64,000 nt of DNA. It comes from CAWBVG01 sp963792175. GTDB taxonomy: Bacteria; Acidobacteriota; Vicinamibacteria; Vicinamibacterales; CAVVIG01. This document shows positions 49,709-59,779 of the stretch, in pieces. The position numbers and the translations under genes were made by a program. The stretch is from assembly GCA_963792175.1 (NCBI GenBank), contig CAWBVG010000001.1:36089-100088 (forward strand). The letters are read 5' to 3'. A model generated the notes under the pieces. It was not told the origin of the DNA, did no database searches, and saw nothing but the letters and a program-made list of their open reading frames with translations. Positions within the stretch are counted from its first letter, which is position 1; the number at the start of each line of letters is the position of its first letter.

Positions 49709-50581
49709 ATGATTCGTCTTGCTGCGGCCGTCGGCGTCGCCCTTTGCGTGAGCCAGGCCACACTGCACGCGCAGGCTCCCGTGTTCACGGTGCAGGCGGT
49801 GTCTGCTGACGTGTACAAAGCGCCGAGCACTGGCAGCGCGGTCATCGGCCACGCGCCACGCGGTACCGCGCTTCCGGTTACACGCGAGCTCGGAAGCTGG
49901 GTCAAGGTTTCGTGGCCTCGCGCTGAGGATGGCGTCGGTTACGTCCACGTGAGCATGGGATCGCTCGGCCAATCAGAAACCGGTCGACCGGTTGCCGCGG
50001 CGCGTTCGCCGCAGCCGACGCCCGAAGCAGCGTCGTCCACTTCCGCCGCGGTCCGAAGCCAGGCCGCCACGCCGCAAGGTGCGCCGACGCACGTGGTTTA
50101 CCTGCAGGCGCCTGGGCACCTCGTCGGATTTGGAGGCCGCGCCGGCGGCTCGAACGTCGGCTTCGGCGCGAGTGCGCGCGCGTGGAGCCACGATCGATTC
50201 GGCGTTCAATTCGACCTGACGCGTGTTGCCATGGCCGGCCTGGCGCCGACCGAGCGCGTGACCTCGATGCAGTTCGAGCCAGGCGTGTTGTACACGCTGG
50301 CGGATCACGTCGCGGACTACATCTGGGTGCGGCCCTATGCCGGATCGGGACTGACGATCAGTCGCCGGTCGTTGAGCAGCACGATTCCCGGTGCGGTCCC
50401 GGTCGCATCCCAGAGCCAGGTTGGCGTTCAGGCTTTCGGAGGCACCGAGCTCACGTTTGCCAGCGTGCCGCGATTCGCCATGAGCGTGGACGTCGCGTAC
50501 CGCTGGGGCACGATGAAATTCGCCGGCATCGATCTCGGGCGCGTCGGCGTGTCGGTCGCGGGACGCTGGTACGTGAAGTAA
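49709..50581 (+). CDS. Exported SH3b-domain, outer-membrane-barrel-like protein
   Basis: 290 residues. The ATG at 49709 is preceded by AGGAGGAAGG and gives a signal peptide (MIRLAAAVGVALCVSQATLH, cleavage after HAQ). The frame is open upstream but without signals. Residues about 25-85 form a bacterial SH3 domain (VSADVYKAPSTGSAVIGHAP, LGSWVKVSWPRAEDGVGYVH). An Ala/Pro/Ser linker follows, then a beta-rich region (VGFGGRAGGSNVGFGASARA, YAGSGLTISRR) ending in an aromatic-containing strand VSVAGRWYVK, like small outer-membrane barrels. Probably an envelope protein tethered through the SH3 domain to peptidoglycan; inferred from architecture only. Confidence 0.78.
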   Translation: MIRLAAAVGVALCVSQATLHAQAPVFTVQAVSADVYKAPSTGSAVIGHAPRGTALPVTRELGSWVKVSWPRAEDGVGYVHVSMGSLGQSETGRPVAAARSPQPTPEAASSTSAAVRSQAATPQGAPTHVVYLQAPGHLVGFGGRAGGSNVGFGASARAWSHDRFGVQFDLTRVAMAGLAPTERVTSMQFEPGVLYTLADHVADYIWVRPYAGSGLTISRRSLSSTIPGAVPVASQSQVGVQAFGGTELTFASVPRFAMSVDVAYRWGTMKFAGIDLGRVGVSVAGRWYVK

Positions 50582-50603
50582 GGGCAGGGAGTCCGCGCGT
50601 CCC

Positions 50604-50675
50604 GGTGCCGGGATCGGTGCCGGGATCGGTGCCGGGATCGGTGCCGGGATCGGTGCCGGGATCGGTGCCGGGATC
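50604..50675. repeat. Tandem repeat, six copies of GGTGCCGGGATC
   Basis: Six identical 12-bp units run head to tail, followed by a diverged partial unit (GGGGCCGG). The array lies wholly between the convergent stops at 50581 and 50690. Read in the minus-strand kinase frame it would encode repeated D-P-G-T, but that reading follows a frameshift and is not a real tail. Confidence 0.95.
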
Positions 50676-50689
50676 GGGGCCGGCCTTTT

Positions 50690-52484
50690 CTAGGTTTTCG
50701 ACGCGAGCCCGGCGACGATCTCCACGAGCGCCTGCGGATCGATCGGCTTGACGGCGATTTGCTGGAACCGTTCCGGCCGCACCGCGTCGGAGCCCTGCCG
50801 TCTGCTCATAGCCGGTGAGGGCGAGGGCCGGGATCTTCGCGATCGCTCCGTCGAGGTTCCTGATCTTGCGAATCAGCGCGAACCCATCTTCGCCGGGCAT
50901 CCCGATATCGCTCACGAGAACATCAAGCTGGCATGTCGTGACCGTGTCCATCGCGTCGCGAACCGACGATGCCGAGGTGACCTGCGCTCCGGCGCTTTCC
51001 AGGATCACTTGCAGCAGCTCGCGGCACTCGCGATCGTCTTCGACGACCAGTACACGCACGCCGTCCAGACGCACGCCACCGACGTCCTGCGCTCGTTCCG
51101 GCTTGTCTTTCACCTCTGCAGGTTCACCTGTTGCGGCCGGCAACCGAACGATGAAGGTGGCGCCCAGGCCCAGGCCCCGGCTTTCCGCGCGAACGGTTCC
51201 GCCATGGAGGTGCACGAGGTGGCGGACGATGGCGAGTCCGAGGCCGAGTCCGGCGTCAGTGCGCGTCGTGCCGGCGCTGGCCTGGCGGAATGGCTCGAAC
51301 ACGTAGGGCAGAAACCCGGGGGCGATGCCCTGGCCAGTGTCGCTGACCCGAATCTCGAGCTCGCCGTCGGTCCGTGTGGTCCGCAATGACACGGTGCCGC
51401 CTGGCCCGGTGTACTTCACGGCGTTGGACAACAGGTTCCAGACGACCTGCTGCAGTCGCGTCGCGTCCCCGTGCACCGATCCGGTATCCGACGCGAACCG
51501 GCTTTCAATCACCACGCCCTTCGCCTCTGCACTCGGACGCAGACTTTCGACCGAGCTCTCGAGCACGTCGGCGACCGGGACGGTGGCGAGGTCCAGCGCG
51601 TAGCGCCCCGAGCTCAGCCGCGAAATGTCGAGGAGATCGTTGACGAGCCGCGCCAGCGTGTCGGCGTTCCGTCCGATGCGCTCGATCAGCTCGGCCTGAC
51701 GGTCCTTCGACACCTGTCCCGCCTGCGCGAGTCGCACCCAGCCGAGAATCACGGTCAGCGGCGTCCGGAGCTCGTGCGAGACGGCGGCCAGGAATTCGTC
51801 CTTCAGGCGGTTCGCCGTCTCCGCGTCCTCGCGCGCCTGGCGCTCGCGGCGCAGCAGCTCCACTCGATCCCGCTCGGCCTGCTGGCGGCTCGTCGCTTCC
51901 GCGCGCAGGCGATCGTTGGCGTCGCGCAGCTGCGCGGTGCGTTCCTGCACGCGCCGTTCGAGGTCGTCGTGCGCCCGCTTGAGATTCTGTTCGCTCGCCC
52001 GGAGCGCTTCCTCCGCCCTGATGCGATCCGTGATGTCGAGGGCGTGCCCCACCACGTGCGGCGCAGTGTTGGCATCCGTGATGCGCACGTTGCGATACAT
52101 CCAGATCCGCTCGGCGCCGTCCTTGGTGACGACGCGCATCAATCCCGCGTCGATCGTCTTCTGCCGGATGCGCTGCAGGTACTTGTCGAAGAGGTGCCGC
52201 GTGCTCGGCGCCAGGAACTCGCGAAGGTTCACGCCGATCCCCTCGTCCGGGTGATAGCCGAGAGCATGCGCCGCCGCCGGGTTGATCGACAGGAGCACTC
52301 CGTCCAGGTTGTGCGTGCAGATCAGGCCCAGGCTCTGTTCCACCAAATCGCGGAATCGGATCTCGATTCGATGGAGCGCATCTTCGGCGCGGCGGCGGGC
52401 GTCTTCCGAGTCGCGCTGCTGTTCGAGCTGTCCGCGCAGCCCGCGCAGCTCGTCGAGCAGTTCGACCACCGTCTTCTCGGCCAT
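50690..52484 (-). CDS. Hybrid sensor histidine kinase (PAS-HisKA-HATPase-REC), one frameshift
   Basis: About 597 residues from the ATG at 52484 (MAEKTVVELLDELRGLRGQL), a coiled coil. A PAS domain follows (FRDLVEQSLGLICTHNLDGV... HVVGHALDITDRIRAEE), a second coiled coil, the phosphoacceptor AVSHELRTPLTVILGW (about 230), the ATPase boxes WNLLSNAVKYTG, DTGQGIAPGF and GLGLGLAIVRHL, and a C-terminal receiver with VLVVEDDRE and the phospho-aspartate in VLVSDIGMPGEDG. A one-base shift near 50805 hides the true end; corrected, it reads RFQQIAVKPIDPQALVEIVA... SKT then TAG at 50690. No transmembrane helix, so it is a cytoplasmic sensor. Input unknown. Confidence 0.9.
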
Positions 52485-52725
52485 CAGTGAACAGCCTATC
52501 GCGGGACGCGCGGCTTTTCTTGCGGGGGGTTCACAGATTGTCGCATCGCCGATCGGCGTAACCAGACGATGACACGGCGAAGCGTGCAGGCATGTCCGAT
52601 GCGCAGCGGTGCGTCCGGGATTTCGCACGCCCGAGTGCGCCGGGAATCCAGAAGGCACGAGAACGTAAAAGACCAAAGGGCTTCGTGATTTCGTGTTTTC
52701 GCGGCAGGCCACAACTGGTCCCGAT

Positions 52726-53095
52726 TCAGCGTAGACGCTCCACTGGCGTCCGGACCTGGGAGGCGAAACGCGGCGCCTCCGGGGACAGCGCGGCAACGAC
52801 GCGCGCTGATTTGCCCGGTACCGATTCTGAATTCCTTCTCCAGCGTGATGAATGCGTCGCGCTTCACGCGCACCAGGTACAGTCCGGCCTTCAGCTCGTT
52901 GAAGGTGACGCATCCGGCGGCGTTGGTCTCGCCCTCGCGTTGGGCGACACCGTGAACCTTGATGTGGGCGAAGCCGAGTGGCTTACCGGCCCGATCGGTG
53001 ACGCGAATCTGGAGAGCTCCGGGTTGACATGTCGAGGACACGCCACGGCTGTGCGGAGCCGCCGTGAAAAGAAGAAGCAACAGCGTTGCGACCAT
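52726..53095 (-). CDS. Small exported carboxypeptidase-regulatory-like domain protein, one frameshift
   Basis: About 123 residues. The ATG at 53095 gives a signal peptide (MVATLLLLLFTAAPHSRGVS). A single beta-sandwich domain follows: LQIRVTDRAGKPLGFAHIKV, TNAAGCVTFNELKAGLYLVR, typical of carboxypeptidase-D regulatory or transthyretin-like folds. Near 52805 the frame shifts; the corrected end is QVRTPVERLR with TGA at 52726, while the raw frame runs to 52496. Stand-alone versions of this domain occur in Acidobacteriota as small secreted binding proteins. Function unknown. GGGAGG lies about 13 bases before the start. Confidence 0.55.
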
Positions 53096-53384
53096 GTGTG
53101 CTCTGGACCTCCCGAGGGACTGTGCGAGCAGTGTGCCAAACGCGCGCGCGCGAGCAGTTTCGTGACAACCTGCGCACGTAACGATCGATTCGAGTCGCAT
53201 TTGGACCGGCGGCGGGATCGGTCGGCGCCCGTCGGAGGTGCCGCGAATGTCCGAGATGCTCGACGGATCACAGATTCGTTCGCGCATCGCGCACCGATCC
53301 CCTGGTTGCCCGCAGCATGAACAGGGCGCCGGTCGCATCATCAGCAGTGTTGAGGAACCCAAGGAACGCACGCGATTGCCGGAG

Positions 53385-53756
53385 TCATCGTGCAGGACTC
53401 TTCGCGAACCTGCGCACGATCGCCTCCAGGTCGGCGCATTCGAACGGCTTGCCGAGCCAGCCGTCGGCGTGCACCTCGGCGGCCCGGCCTGCCGGATCGG
53501 GAGCGGCGGTAAGCACGACGATGGGAGGGTGCGTGTCGCGGCCCTCGAGGGCGCGGCAGAACTCCCAACCGTTCATGACCGGCATCTTCATGTCGAGGAG
53601 GATCAGGTCGGGGTCGTGACCTTCCATGTCGTCGAGTGCCTCTTGGCCGTTCGCCGCGCTGGTCACCTCGAAGCCCAGCGACGTGAGCATGAGCCGGAGG
53701 AACTCGCGCAGATCGGGGTCGTCATCGACGACGAGAATCCCGCCCGCGTTCTTCAC
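53385..53756 (-). CDS. Single-domain response regulator
   Basis: About 123 residues, a receiver domain only: ILVVDDDPDLREFL, the phospho-aspartate in LILLDMKMPVMNGWEF, the threonine in IVVLTAAPD and the lysine in LGKPFECADL. No output domain, so it works by protein contact. The start is a GTG at 53756, overlapping the histidine kinase stop as GTGA; the open frame upstream lies inside the kinase gene and is not coding. It is translated together with the kinase and is its likely partner. Confidence 0.88.
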   Translation of the reverse strand: MKNAGGILVVDDDPDLREFLRLMLTSLGFEVTSAANGQEALDDMEGHDPDLILLDMKMPVMNGWEFCRALEGRDTHPPIVVLTAAPDPAGRAAEVHADGWLGKPFECADLEAIVRRFAKSPAR

Positions 53757-55342
53757 GGCGCCTCCGCGCGAGGAAGGCGCATGTAGAACGTGCTGCCCCT
53801 TCCTTCCTCGCTCTCGAACCACATCGCTCCCCCGTGACGGACCGTGATCTCGCGCGCCATGAAGAGCCCGATCCCGAGCCCCCCGACGTCGTGTGGGGTC
53901 CCGGCGTGGGCGCGAAAAAACAGCTCGAAGATGCGGTGCTGTTGATCCGCCGGAATTCCGATGCCGCGGTCGCGAACCGAAATCACGACGTCATTGTCCG
54001 ACTGCGCGACGGCGATTTCGACGTCGCCACCGGGAGGTGAATACCGAATCGCATTGTCCACGAGCCGGCGGACGGCCTGCTCCAGGCGGACGCGATCCGC
54101 GGACACCGCCACTGCCTCGGGCGCGTTCACGACCAGCCGGTGGTGAGTCGCCATCGGCGCTGCCCAGCGCGCCACGGAGCACAGCATCGCGGTGAGCTCG
54201 ACCGGCTCCTGGTAGAGCACCAGCCGCCCGAGCGAGATGCCCGACACTTCGACCAGATCGTCGATCAGCTTTTGCAGCCGGTTCGACGCGCGCTCGATGG
54301 CAGCCACCATCGGACGCTCCGCCGGGCTGGTGTCGGGGCGCTTGCTCATGTGTTGGGCGTATCCCTTGACGATCGCGACCGGCGTCTTGAACTCGTGCGC
54401 CAGCGCGGCCAACACTTCGCGCTTCAGACGATCGAAGGCCACCTCCTCGGTCACGTCCGCCAGCACGACCACGACGCTGTGAATGCGATCCCCGTCCCGC
54501 ATCGGCGCGGTCGTGATGCGATAGGACCTTCGCTCGCCGGTGCGTTTGAAGACGAGATGGTTGATCTCCCCGCGGACGATCTCCCCGCTCAACGAACGTC
54601 TTCCGCCTGTCCGATCGGCTGGGATTTCGCGCCCCTGCTCGTCTCGGAACTCGATCAGCTCCATCCGTTCGGCCAGGGTTATGCCCCCGCCGGCGAGTTC
54701 GATCATGCGTGCCGCCAACGGGTTGGCCTGCACGATGGTCCCTTCGCCGTCCAAGACGAACACCGCCTCTTGGATGGTATTCACCACCGCGTCCCAGCGT
54801 CGCTCCGCCTTGCGCCGCTCGCCTTCCTCGAGCGAAAGCGACGCGAGGTCGGCCAGGTTGGCGGCGAAGGTCTCGTCGTCGCTCGTCCAACGCCGTGTGG
54901 GTCCGACGTGCTCATGACAGAGAACCCCGTAGGGCCGCCCCTTGTGCCAGATCGGCACGTCCATCATCGACGTGATGCCGTGCACCTCGAGATAGGCTTT
55001 GCTCAGCTCGCGGGTGCAGCCGTCGGTGCGCGCCTCGTGCGCCGCGATGACACGGTTTTCGGCGATGGCGGAAAAATAGCTCGGGTAGTCGCGAGCCCAC
55101 AGGATTTCGCCGGCCGTGTGTCGACCTTGGGCGCGAACGAAGTTGTCGTCACACACGATCGCATTTCCGTCGGGGAGCAACCGCCAGATGCTGGTCCGCT
55201 CGACGTCGAGGGCGACGGCGGTCGCCTCGGTGATGGCGCGGAACGTCTCGGCTACATCGGCCTTGTTGCGCTTGGCCAGCTCGAAGAGCACCTGCTCTCG
55301 ACGGCGAGCGACCCCGCCGTCGCCGTCATCGGGCCTGCGCAC
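53753..55342 (-). CDS. Sensor histidine kinase (GAF-PAS-HisKA-HATPase)
   Basis: 529 residues, intact. The N-terminal GAF domain (about 25-170) reads TEATAVALDVERTSIWRLLP and GVLCHEHVGPTRRWTSDDET, the common form seen in many cytoplasmic GAF sensor kinases. A PAS domain follows (about 185-300, VNTIQEAVFVLDGEGTIVQA), then the phosphoacceptor LAALAHEFKTPVAIVKGY (about 312), and the ATPase boxes VDNAIRYSPPGG, VRDRGIGIPADQ and GGLGIGLFMAREI. No membrane helix. GTG start at 55342, not strongly supported. It is coupled to the response regulator by a 4-bp overlap. Confidence 0.9.
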   Translation of the reverse strand: MRRPDDGDGGVARRREQVLFELAKRNKADVAETFRAITEATAVALDVERTSIWRLLPDGNAIVCDDNFVRAQGRHTAGEILWARDYPSYFSAIAENRVIAAHEARTDGCTRELSKAYLEVHGITSMMDVPIWHKGRPYGVLCHEHVGPTRRWTSDDETFAANLADLASLSLEEGERRKAERRWDAVVNTIQEAVFVLDGEGTIVQANPLAARMIELAGGGITLAERMELIEFRDEQGREIPADRTGGRRSLSGEIVRGEINHLVFKRTGERRSYRITTAPMRDGDRIHSVVVVLADVTEEVAFDRLKREVLAALAHEFKTPVAIVKGYAQHMSKRPDTSPAERPMVAAIERASNRLQKLIDDLVEVSGISLGRLVLYQEPVELTAMLCSVARWAAPMATHHRLVVNAPEAVAVSADRVRLEQAVRRLVDNAIRYSPPGGDVEIAVAQSDNDVVISVRDRGIGIPADQQHRIFELFFRAHAGTPHDVGGLGIGLFMAREITVRHGGAMWFESEEGRGSTFYMRLPRAEAP

Positions 55343-55828
55343 GTGGGCCTCGGGCTTCGCTGTCCCTCATCGCGACGCCTCCGAAAAATCTTTGCACGGG
55401 CGCCGTCGCGCCAACGAGCTGCGCTCTCCAGCGCGCCTCAGTGCTCGCGCTCACAATCTCCCATCTTCTCACGAGCCTGGCGAGCCAGGGCTTCATGATA
55501 AGTCGATACACAATGGCCACCCAGAACGCATTTTCATCAGCGGGGCAAGCCAACCTTCCTCATGACGTGGCGGTCGTCACAAGCGACCGCCCGAATCCTC
55601 GATAGTTGCCATCGTGGAACTGAGCGCACATCAGCGGGCATGCCGCATGCTCGGTGAGTGCCACTGATTTCCGAGCCCGCGGAATCTTTGAGGCGAACAC
55701 GTCATGTGCTATTCGCGGTCACGGTATTTGGTGACCATCGCGACGAGTGGCGGGCAGGAGTGTGGCGACCGGGTGCAGCGAAGAGGTCATTCATGCCCCG
55801 GTCGAACGACCGAGACGGCACCATCGTC
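55343..55828. other. Intergenic region without a convincing gene
   Basis: 486 bp between the divergent histidine kinase and epoxide-hydrolase genes. Short open frames on both strands lack start signals and recognisable products. Base composition is lower in GC toward 55590-55700. Promoters for both genes probably lie here but no clear boxes were found. Confidence 0.4.
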
Positions 55829-56750
55829 ATGAGCGCAACCAAAACGTCCACGATTACTCGAGAGGAGAACACGAAGACCCAACCGAACGCGATACAACAA
55901 GGCAGCGGGCAGCCAGCTGACAAGACCGCGATGCGACCGTTCCGTGTGAATGTTCCGGAAGCAGAATTGACCGAATTGCGCCGGCGTATCGTGGCGACAC
56001 GCTTCCCGGAGCAGGAAACCGTCACGGATTTTTCGCAGGGCGTGCAACTCGCCTTCATTCAAACGCTCGCGCGGTATTGGGCGACCGATTACAACTGGCG
56101 GAGGTGCGAGGCGCAACTGAACGCTCATCCCCAATTCATCACCGAGATCGATGGGTTGGACATCCACTTCATTCACGTCCGGTCGAGACATGAAGATGCC
56201 ATGCCGCTCATCGTCACCCACGGCTGGCCTGGCTCGCCCATCGAGCAGCTGAAGATCATCGAATCCACTGACCAACCCCACGGCTCATGGCGCCAGCGCG
56301 TCGGACGCCTTCCACGTGGTGATTCCGTCGATGGCCGGCTACGGGTTTTCAGGCAAGCCCACGAAGCCCGGTTGGGACCCCGCTCGCATGGCGCGGGCGT
56401 GGGTGGAGCCGAAACTCTTTGCCGATGGGGAGCCCTACGGCGACCTCACACGGGACGACATCCTCGACAACATCACGCTGTCCTGGTTGACGAACACGGG
56501 CGTGTCCAGCGCTCGTCTCTATCGGGAATACAAGGGCGCCTATATCAATGACTTCAACATCTCCGTTCCGGCCGCCGTCAGCGTTTTCCTTGAAGAGGTC
56601 TACCAAGCTCCGCGGAGTTGGGCCGAGCGCGCCTACCACAATCTCATCCATTTCAATGCCGTCGCCAAAGGCGGGCACTTTGCCGCCTGGGAACAGCCGC
56701 AGCTCTTCTCAGAAGAAGTACGTACTGGCTTCAGGTCGCTGCGCGGATAG
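55829..56750 (+). pseudogene. Epoxide hydrolase remnant with internal deletion and frameshift
   Basis: The N-terminal EHN domain is well kept (MRPFRVNVPEAELTELRRRI, YWATDYNWRRCEAQLN, FITEIDGLDIHFIHVRS), as is the oxyanion segment VTHGWPGSPIEQLKII. A shift near 56270-56320 leads to VIPSMAGYGFSGKPTKPGWD, but the next residues jump straight to FADGEPYGDLTRDDILDNIT. In full-length relatives roughly 120-140 residues lie between these blocks, including the nucleophile aspartate in G-G-D-W-G, which is absent here. The C-terminal histidine region, KGGHFAAWEQPQLFSEE, remains. The gene should be unable to hydrolyse epoxides. Either a real deletion or a collapsed assembly. The start at 55829 is approximate. 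Confidence 0.75.
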
Positions 56751-56784
56751 CCAGTAGCAAAGCCCCAGCACTCGTGCAGCCCTT

Positions 56785-58391
56785 CTACCGCACGCGCTTC
56801 TTCGCCGCCTCGCGGCACTGCCGCATCACCTCTTCCTTCTTGTCCTTGGGAGCGCCCCACTGCTCGAGCAGCGCGGCAATCGCCTCGCACCCTTTGTCGA
56901 TCGCCGTGTCCACGATGTCCTTGCAGCGGCGTCCGAATACCGGCGCGCAGAGATCCATCAGGACCTCCTGGACCGTCTTGCCCCCCAGCGGACCCTCGGG
57001 GAAACCACCACGCTTGAACCAATACGGATCCCACGGCTCTCCGTGATCGGGATCGGGAATGTCCGGAGGCCATTTGATCTTCTTCGGCGGCTTGCCCGGC
57101 CACGGCGGTGCGGGCGGAATCGGCCCCTCGATATAGATGTCGACGCGCCGGTTCCGCGCGCGTCCGGCAGCGGTCCGGTTGTCGGCGATCGGCTGCGCCT
57201 TGCCGGGGCTCGGCTCGATCTCGACCAACACCCGATTGATGAAGGGCCCGAGCAATCCGACGATCTCTTGCTTCACCGCTTCCGCCCGCCGGTCGCCTAG
57301 ACCGCGGTTGAACGCTTCCGGGCCGGTTGAATCGGTGTGTCCCTTCAGACGAATGACGCCGATCGCCTTGCCCGCCGTCTGCCAGCTGGCTTTGACATGA
57401 TCGACGAACGGAGCCAGCACACCTCTCATCTCGGGCTTGATGGCGAACTTCTCGGTATCGAAGTTCTCGATGGTGAGGAATCTCAGTTGCGGCGGAGGCG
57501 AGGGCGGGCTCAACCGTCGAGGCGTGGGCGTGAAGCCAAAACCGGCATACATGCGCGTCCGCGACGGTGTTGGGAAGTCTCCCCGTGGGGCCTGTTGCAG
57601 CATCTGACGCATACGCGCGGCATGTGCCGCCTCGAGTCTCTTGATCTCGTCGATCGCCTTTCGCGGATCCGCCGCCGTGATCAGCGCCGCGAGATGAAGT
57701 CGCCCGGTGCCCCAGCGTGCGTCCATGGCGGTCGTGAACGGAGCGAGGGCACCGAAGAAATACGCACGGGCAATGAGATCGAGGCCAAGATCTTGATCAC
57801 TTCGCGGACCGGCGCCGTGAACGCGTCGTACGGGCGATCGCGGTAGTAGCGGCTGATGCCTTGCGCATCCATGATGTCTTCGGTGATCGCCTGCGTCACG
57901 CCTTCGCCGAAGCCAAAGCCGTACTGCCCTTGGAACGAGCCGATGCAGGGGTCCGGGCACGACGCCTGCGTCGGCGCGTGCGGATCGGCGAAGAGATGGA
58001 CGGCTTCGTGCAGCGCGTATTCGAGTCGCGTCTCCTGCCGCAGTCCGGGCGCGGGCACCATGTAGATCGTGCGCGTCCATCGATCGATGGTGCCGCCGAC
58101 GAAACCGCCGCTGCCCTGGGTGAAGCGGTTCTGCAGGCGCTTGGGCACCTGGCCGCTCACGCTGGTGACGATTCGAAAGAAGTTCTTCGGAACCGTGGTC
58201 GCCCGATTCGCCATCGCCTGCGTGAGATAGGTCTGCCACGGCGACGGTCCGGCCAGGATGGTGAGCAGATGGTGGCCGTGGCTGTCGTCAACCGGCAGGC
58301 CGCCCTTGTCGAGAGGTGGGCGATAACTTGGCGTTCCCGACAAGTGCCAGCGTTCGCCGAGTCCCGGATTTGTCATCACGAACATATGCAC
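56785..58391 (-). CDS. HEXXH-motif protein with OmpA-like domain, one frameshift
   Basis: About 535 residues. The ATG at 58391 has GAGG six bases upstream. The first half holds a zinc-metallopeptidase-type HEXXH in LEYALHEAVHLFADP (about 122-136) with cysteines nearby (ASCPDPCIGSF). After a shift near 57790 the chain runs through a helical linker into an OmpA/MotB-type peptidoglycan-binding domain: LKGHTDSTGPEAFNRGLGDR, RAEAVKQEIVG and GRARNRRVDIYIEGP. The C-terminal 100 residues are proline- and lysine-rich, then helical (IDKGCEAIAALLEQWGAPKD). No signal peptide was seen. HEXXH plus OmpA in one chain is unusual; it may be a structural or effector component of the neighbouring cluster (inference). 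Confidence 0.7.
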
Positions 58392-58392
58392 C

Positions 58393-58626
58393 TCACGTCG
58401 GCGGCACTACCGAAAGATCGTGTCCATCACGAAGATCGAACCCGCCGCTCCGATGGGTCTTCCACACGATCGGGGGTCCCGGCCCGCCGAAGTCGTCTGG
58501 AAGTCTCCCCCTGTCGTCAGCGCAGTTCCAACGCTGATGACGGCAGCCCCCAATTCGATTGCCGCTGCTGGCCCGATGCCGAGGCCGTGAAAAGCGCTGA
58601 TACCGCTCTGCGATGTACATCACCCG
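58393..58626 (-). other. Possible small gene or gene fragment
   Basis: The frame ending at 58393 reads PPIVWKTHRSGGFDLRDGHD then LSVVPPT directly before the HEXXH/OmpA start, which looks like plausible protein. A second frame upstream (LGAAVISVGTALTTGGDFQT) also looks coding. They may be two parts of one short gene split by a shift near 58500. No family recognised. Confidence 0.3.
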
Positions 58627-59378
58627 CTACTCTCTTTGCGCCACGATGCGTAACCGCGGCGTGCAGCGCGTGGCCGGTTCGAGCGTCGCGGCGTCGTGGA
58701 CACCTCGCGTCACGAAACCCGCGGCGCGCAGCGCGTGTCCGAGTTCTTCAGGCGCGTAGCTACGCTCGAGATACGTCTCGACGATCGGCGCCGGCCGCTC
58801 GACGAGAAAGTGGACGATCGTCCGCGGAGCAGCCGACACTCCGGATCCCAGCGAATCGTCTGCACGATCTCGGCGTCGCGCCAGCCGCGTCTGCTTCTGA
58901 AACACGCGCGGGCCGCCGAGCGGCGCGCAGTTCGTGATCGCATCAAACACCATCTGCCCGCCCGGACGCAGTCGCCGCCGCCACGCGGCGCAGCATCCGC
59001 TCCAGATCCGATCGCCCGACGAGATGATTCACGACATCGAAGTTCGCCGTCACGAGATCGACAGGCTCCGGCAGCCTCAAGCACCGGATGTCCTGCTCCA
59101 GAAAACACACGCGCCCACCCCGGCAATTGCGGCGCGCCACGTCGAGCATCGATCGCGATCGATCGACGCCGAACACGCGCGCTCCCCAGCACCAGGCTCA
59201 AGTAGCACGCGAACAGCCCGGTGCCGCAGCCGATGTCCGCCGCGGAGCGGAAGCGGATGCGATGACCGCTCGCCAGGAGCTCGAACGCCCGCCGCGCATC
59301 GGCGAAACTCTCGCGGCCGAGTGCCGCGTCATAGAACGGCGCTAGCTCGCTGTATGGCGCACGCGTCAGTCGCGGCAT
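58627..59378 (-). CDS. Class I SAM-dependent methyltransferase, frameshifted
   Basis: About 250 residues from the ATG at 59378 (MPRLTRAPYSELAPFYDAAL). Motif I is SAADIGCGTGLFACYLSL; after a shift near 59185 the acidic loop and motif II-III follow as VFGVDRSRSMLDVARRNC, FLEQDIRCLRLPEPVDLV and TANFDVVNHL. A further shift near 58960 leads to MVFDAITNCAPLGG, and the C-terminus (YAPEELGHALRAAGFVTRGV) is the usual ending of this fold. The substrate is not predictable. An open frame continues upstream of the chosen start and could hold another short gene. Confidence 0.7.
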
Positions 59379-59779
59379 CGCTATCCGAGCTTGCGCCTCC
59401 AGAAAATCTCCCACTCCAGCAGCATCGTCTGCACTGGAGTTGTAGCCAGCGTGCTCGAGCGTTCGAGCGACCCAGTCGGCGCCCACCTGGCGATCGTCGA
59501 GACCACGTCGTGGCGGCCTGACCGTCCAGAGCTGCTCGTCCAGGCTTTTGCCGGATCGCAGCAGATCCCAGCAGCGGTGCTCGAGCCGGCCGCCGAAGCG
59601 CGAGGGCGATCGCGCGCACGATCGATGCGCAGGATCAGGAAGAAGCGTCCAGTGCGTCATTGGTCCAGCACTTCTTCGCGGCTCTTCTTGAACTCCCAGG
59701 GCCGCAGGAAGGTCTGCGGGATCGACTCCTTGTCGGCGCGCGGCGGTGGCGGTGGCGCGAGTTCGGGCTGCTCCCGGCT
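59379..59779 (-). other. Unresolved coding-like stretch
   Basis: About 400 bp in which open frames alternate on the minus strand without recognisable motifs. One frame (VGADWVARTLEHAGYNSSAD) is continuous with the methyltransferase and another (LLEWEIFWRRKL) looks plausible as a short C-terminus. Probably one or two genes split by indels; nothing can be named. Confidence 0.25.

Noticed and set aside
48325..49905. Minus-strand open frame of 526 codons
   Set aside because: Runs opposite the intact ADOP permease, whose frame has clear family motifs throughout.
50604..50675. CRISPR array
   Set aside because: Units are 12 bp and directly adjacent with no spacers; no cas genes are present.
50451..50689. 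D-P-G-T repeat tail on the hybrid histidine kinase
   Set aside because: It appears only after a frameshift in the receiver domain; the corrected frame finishes the receiver normally and stops at 50690.
55326..55553. 75-codon minus-strand gene before the histidine kinase
   Set aside because: No start signal and no recognisable product; probably chance open frame in the promoter region.
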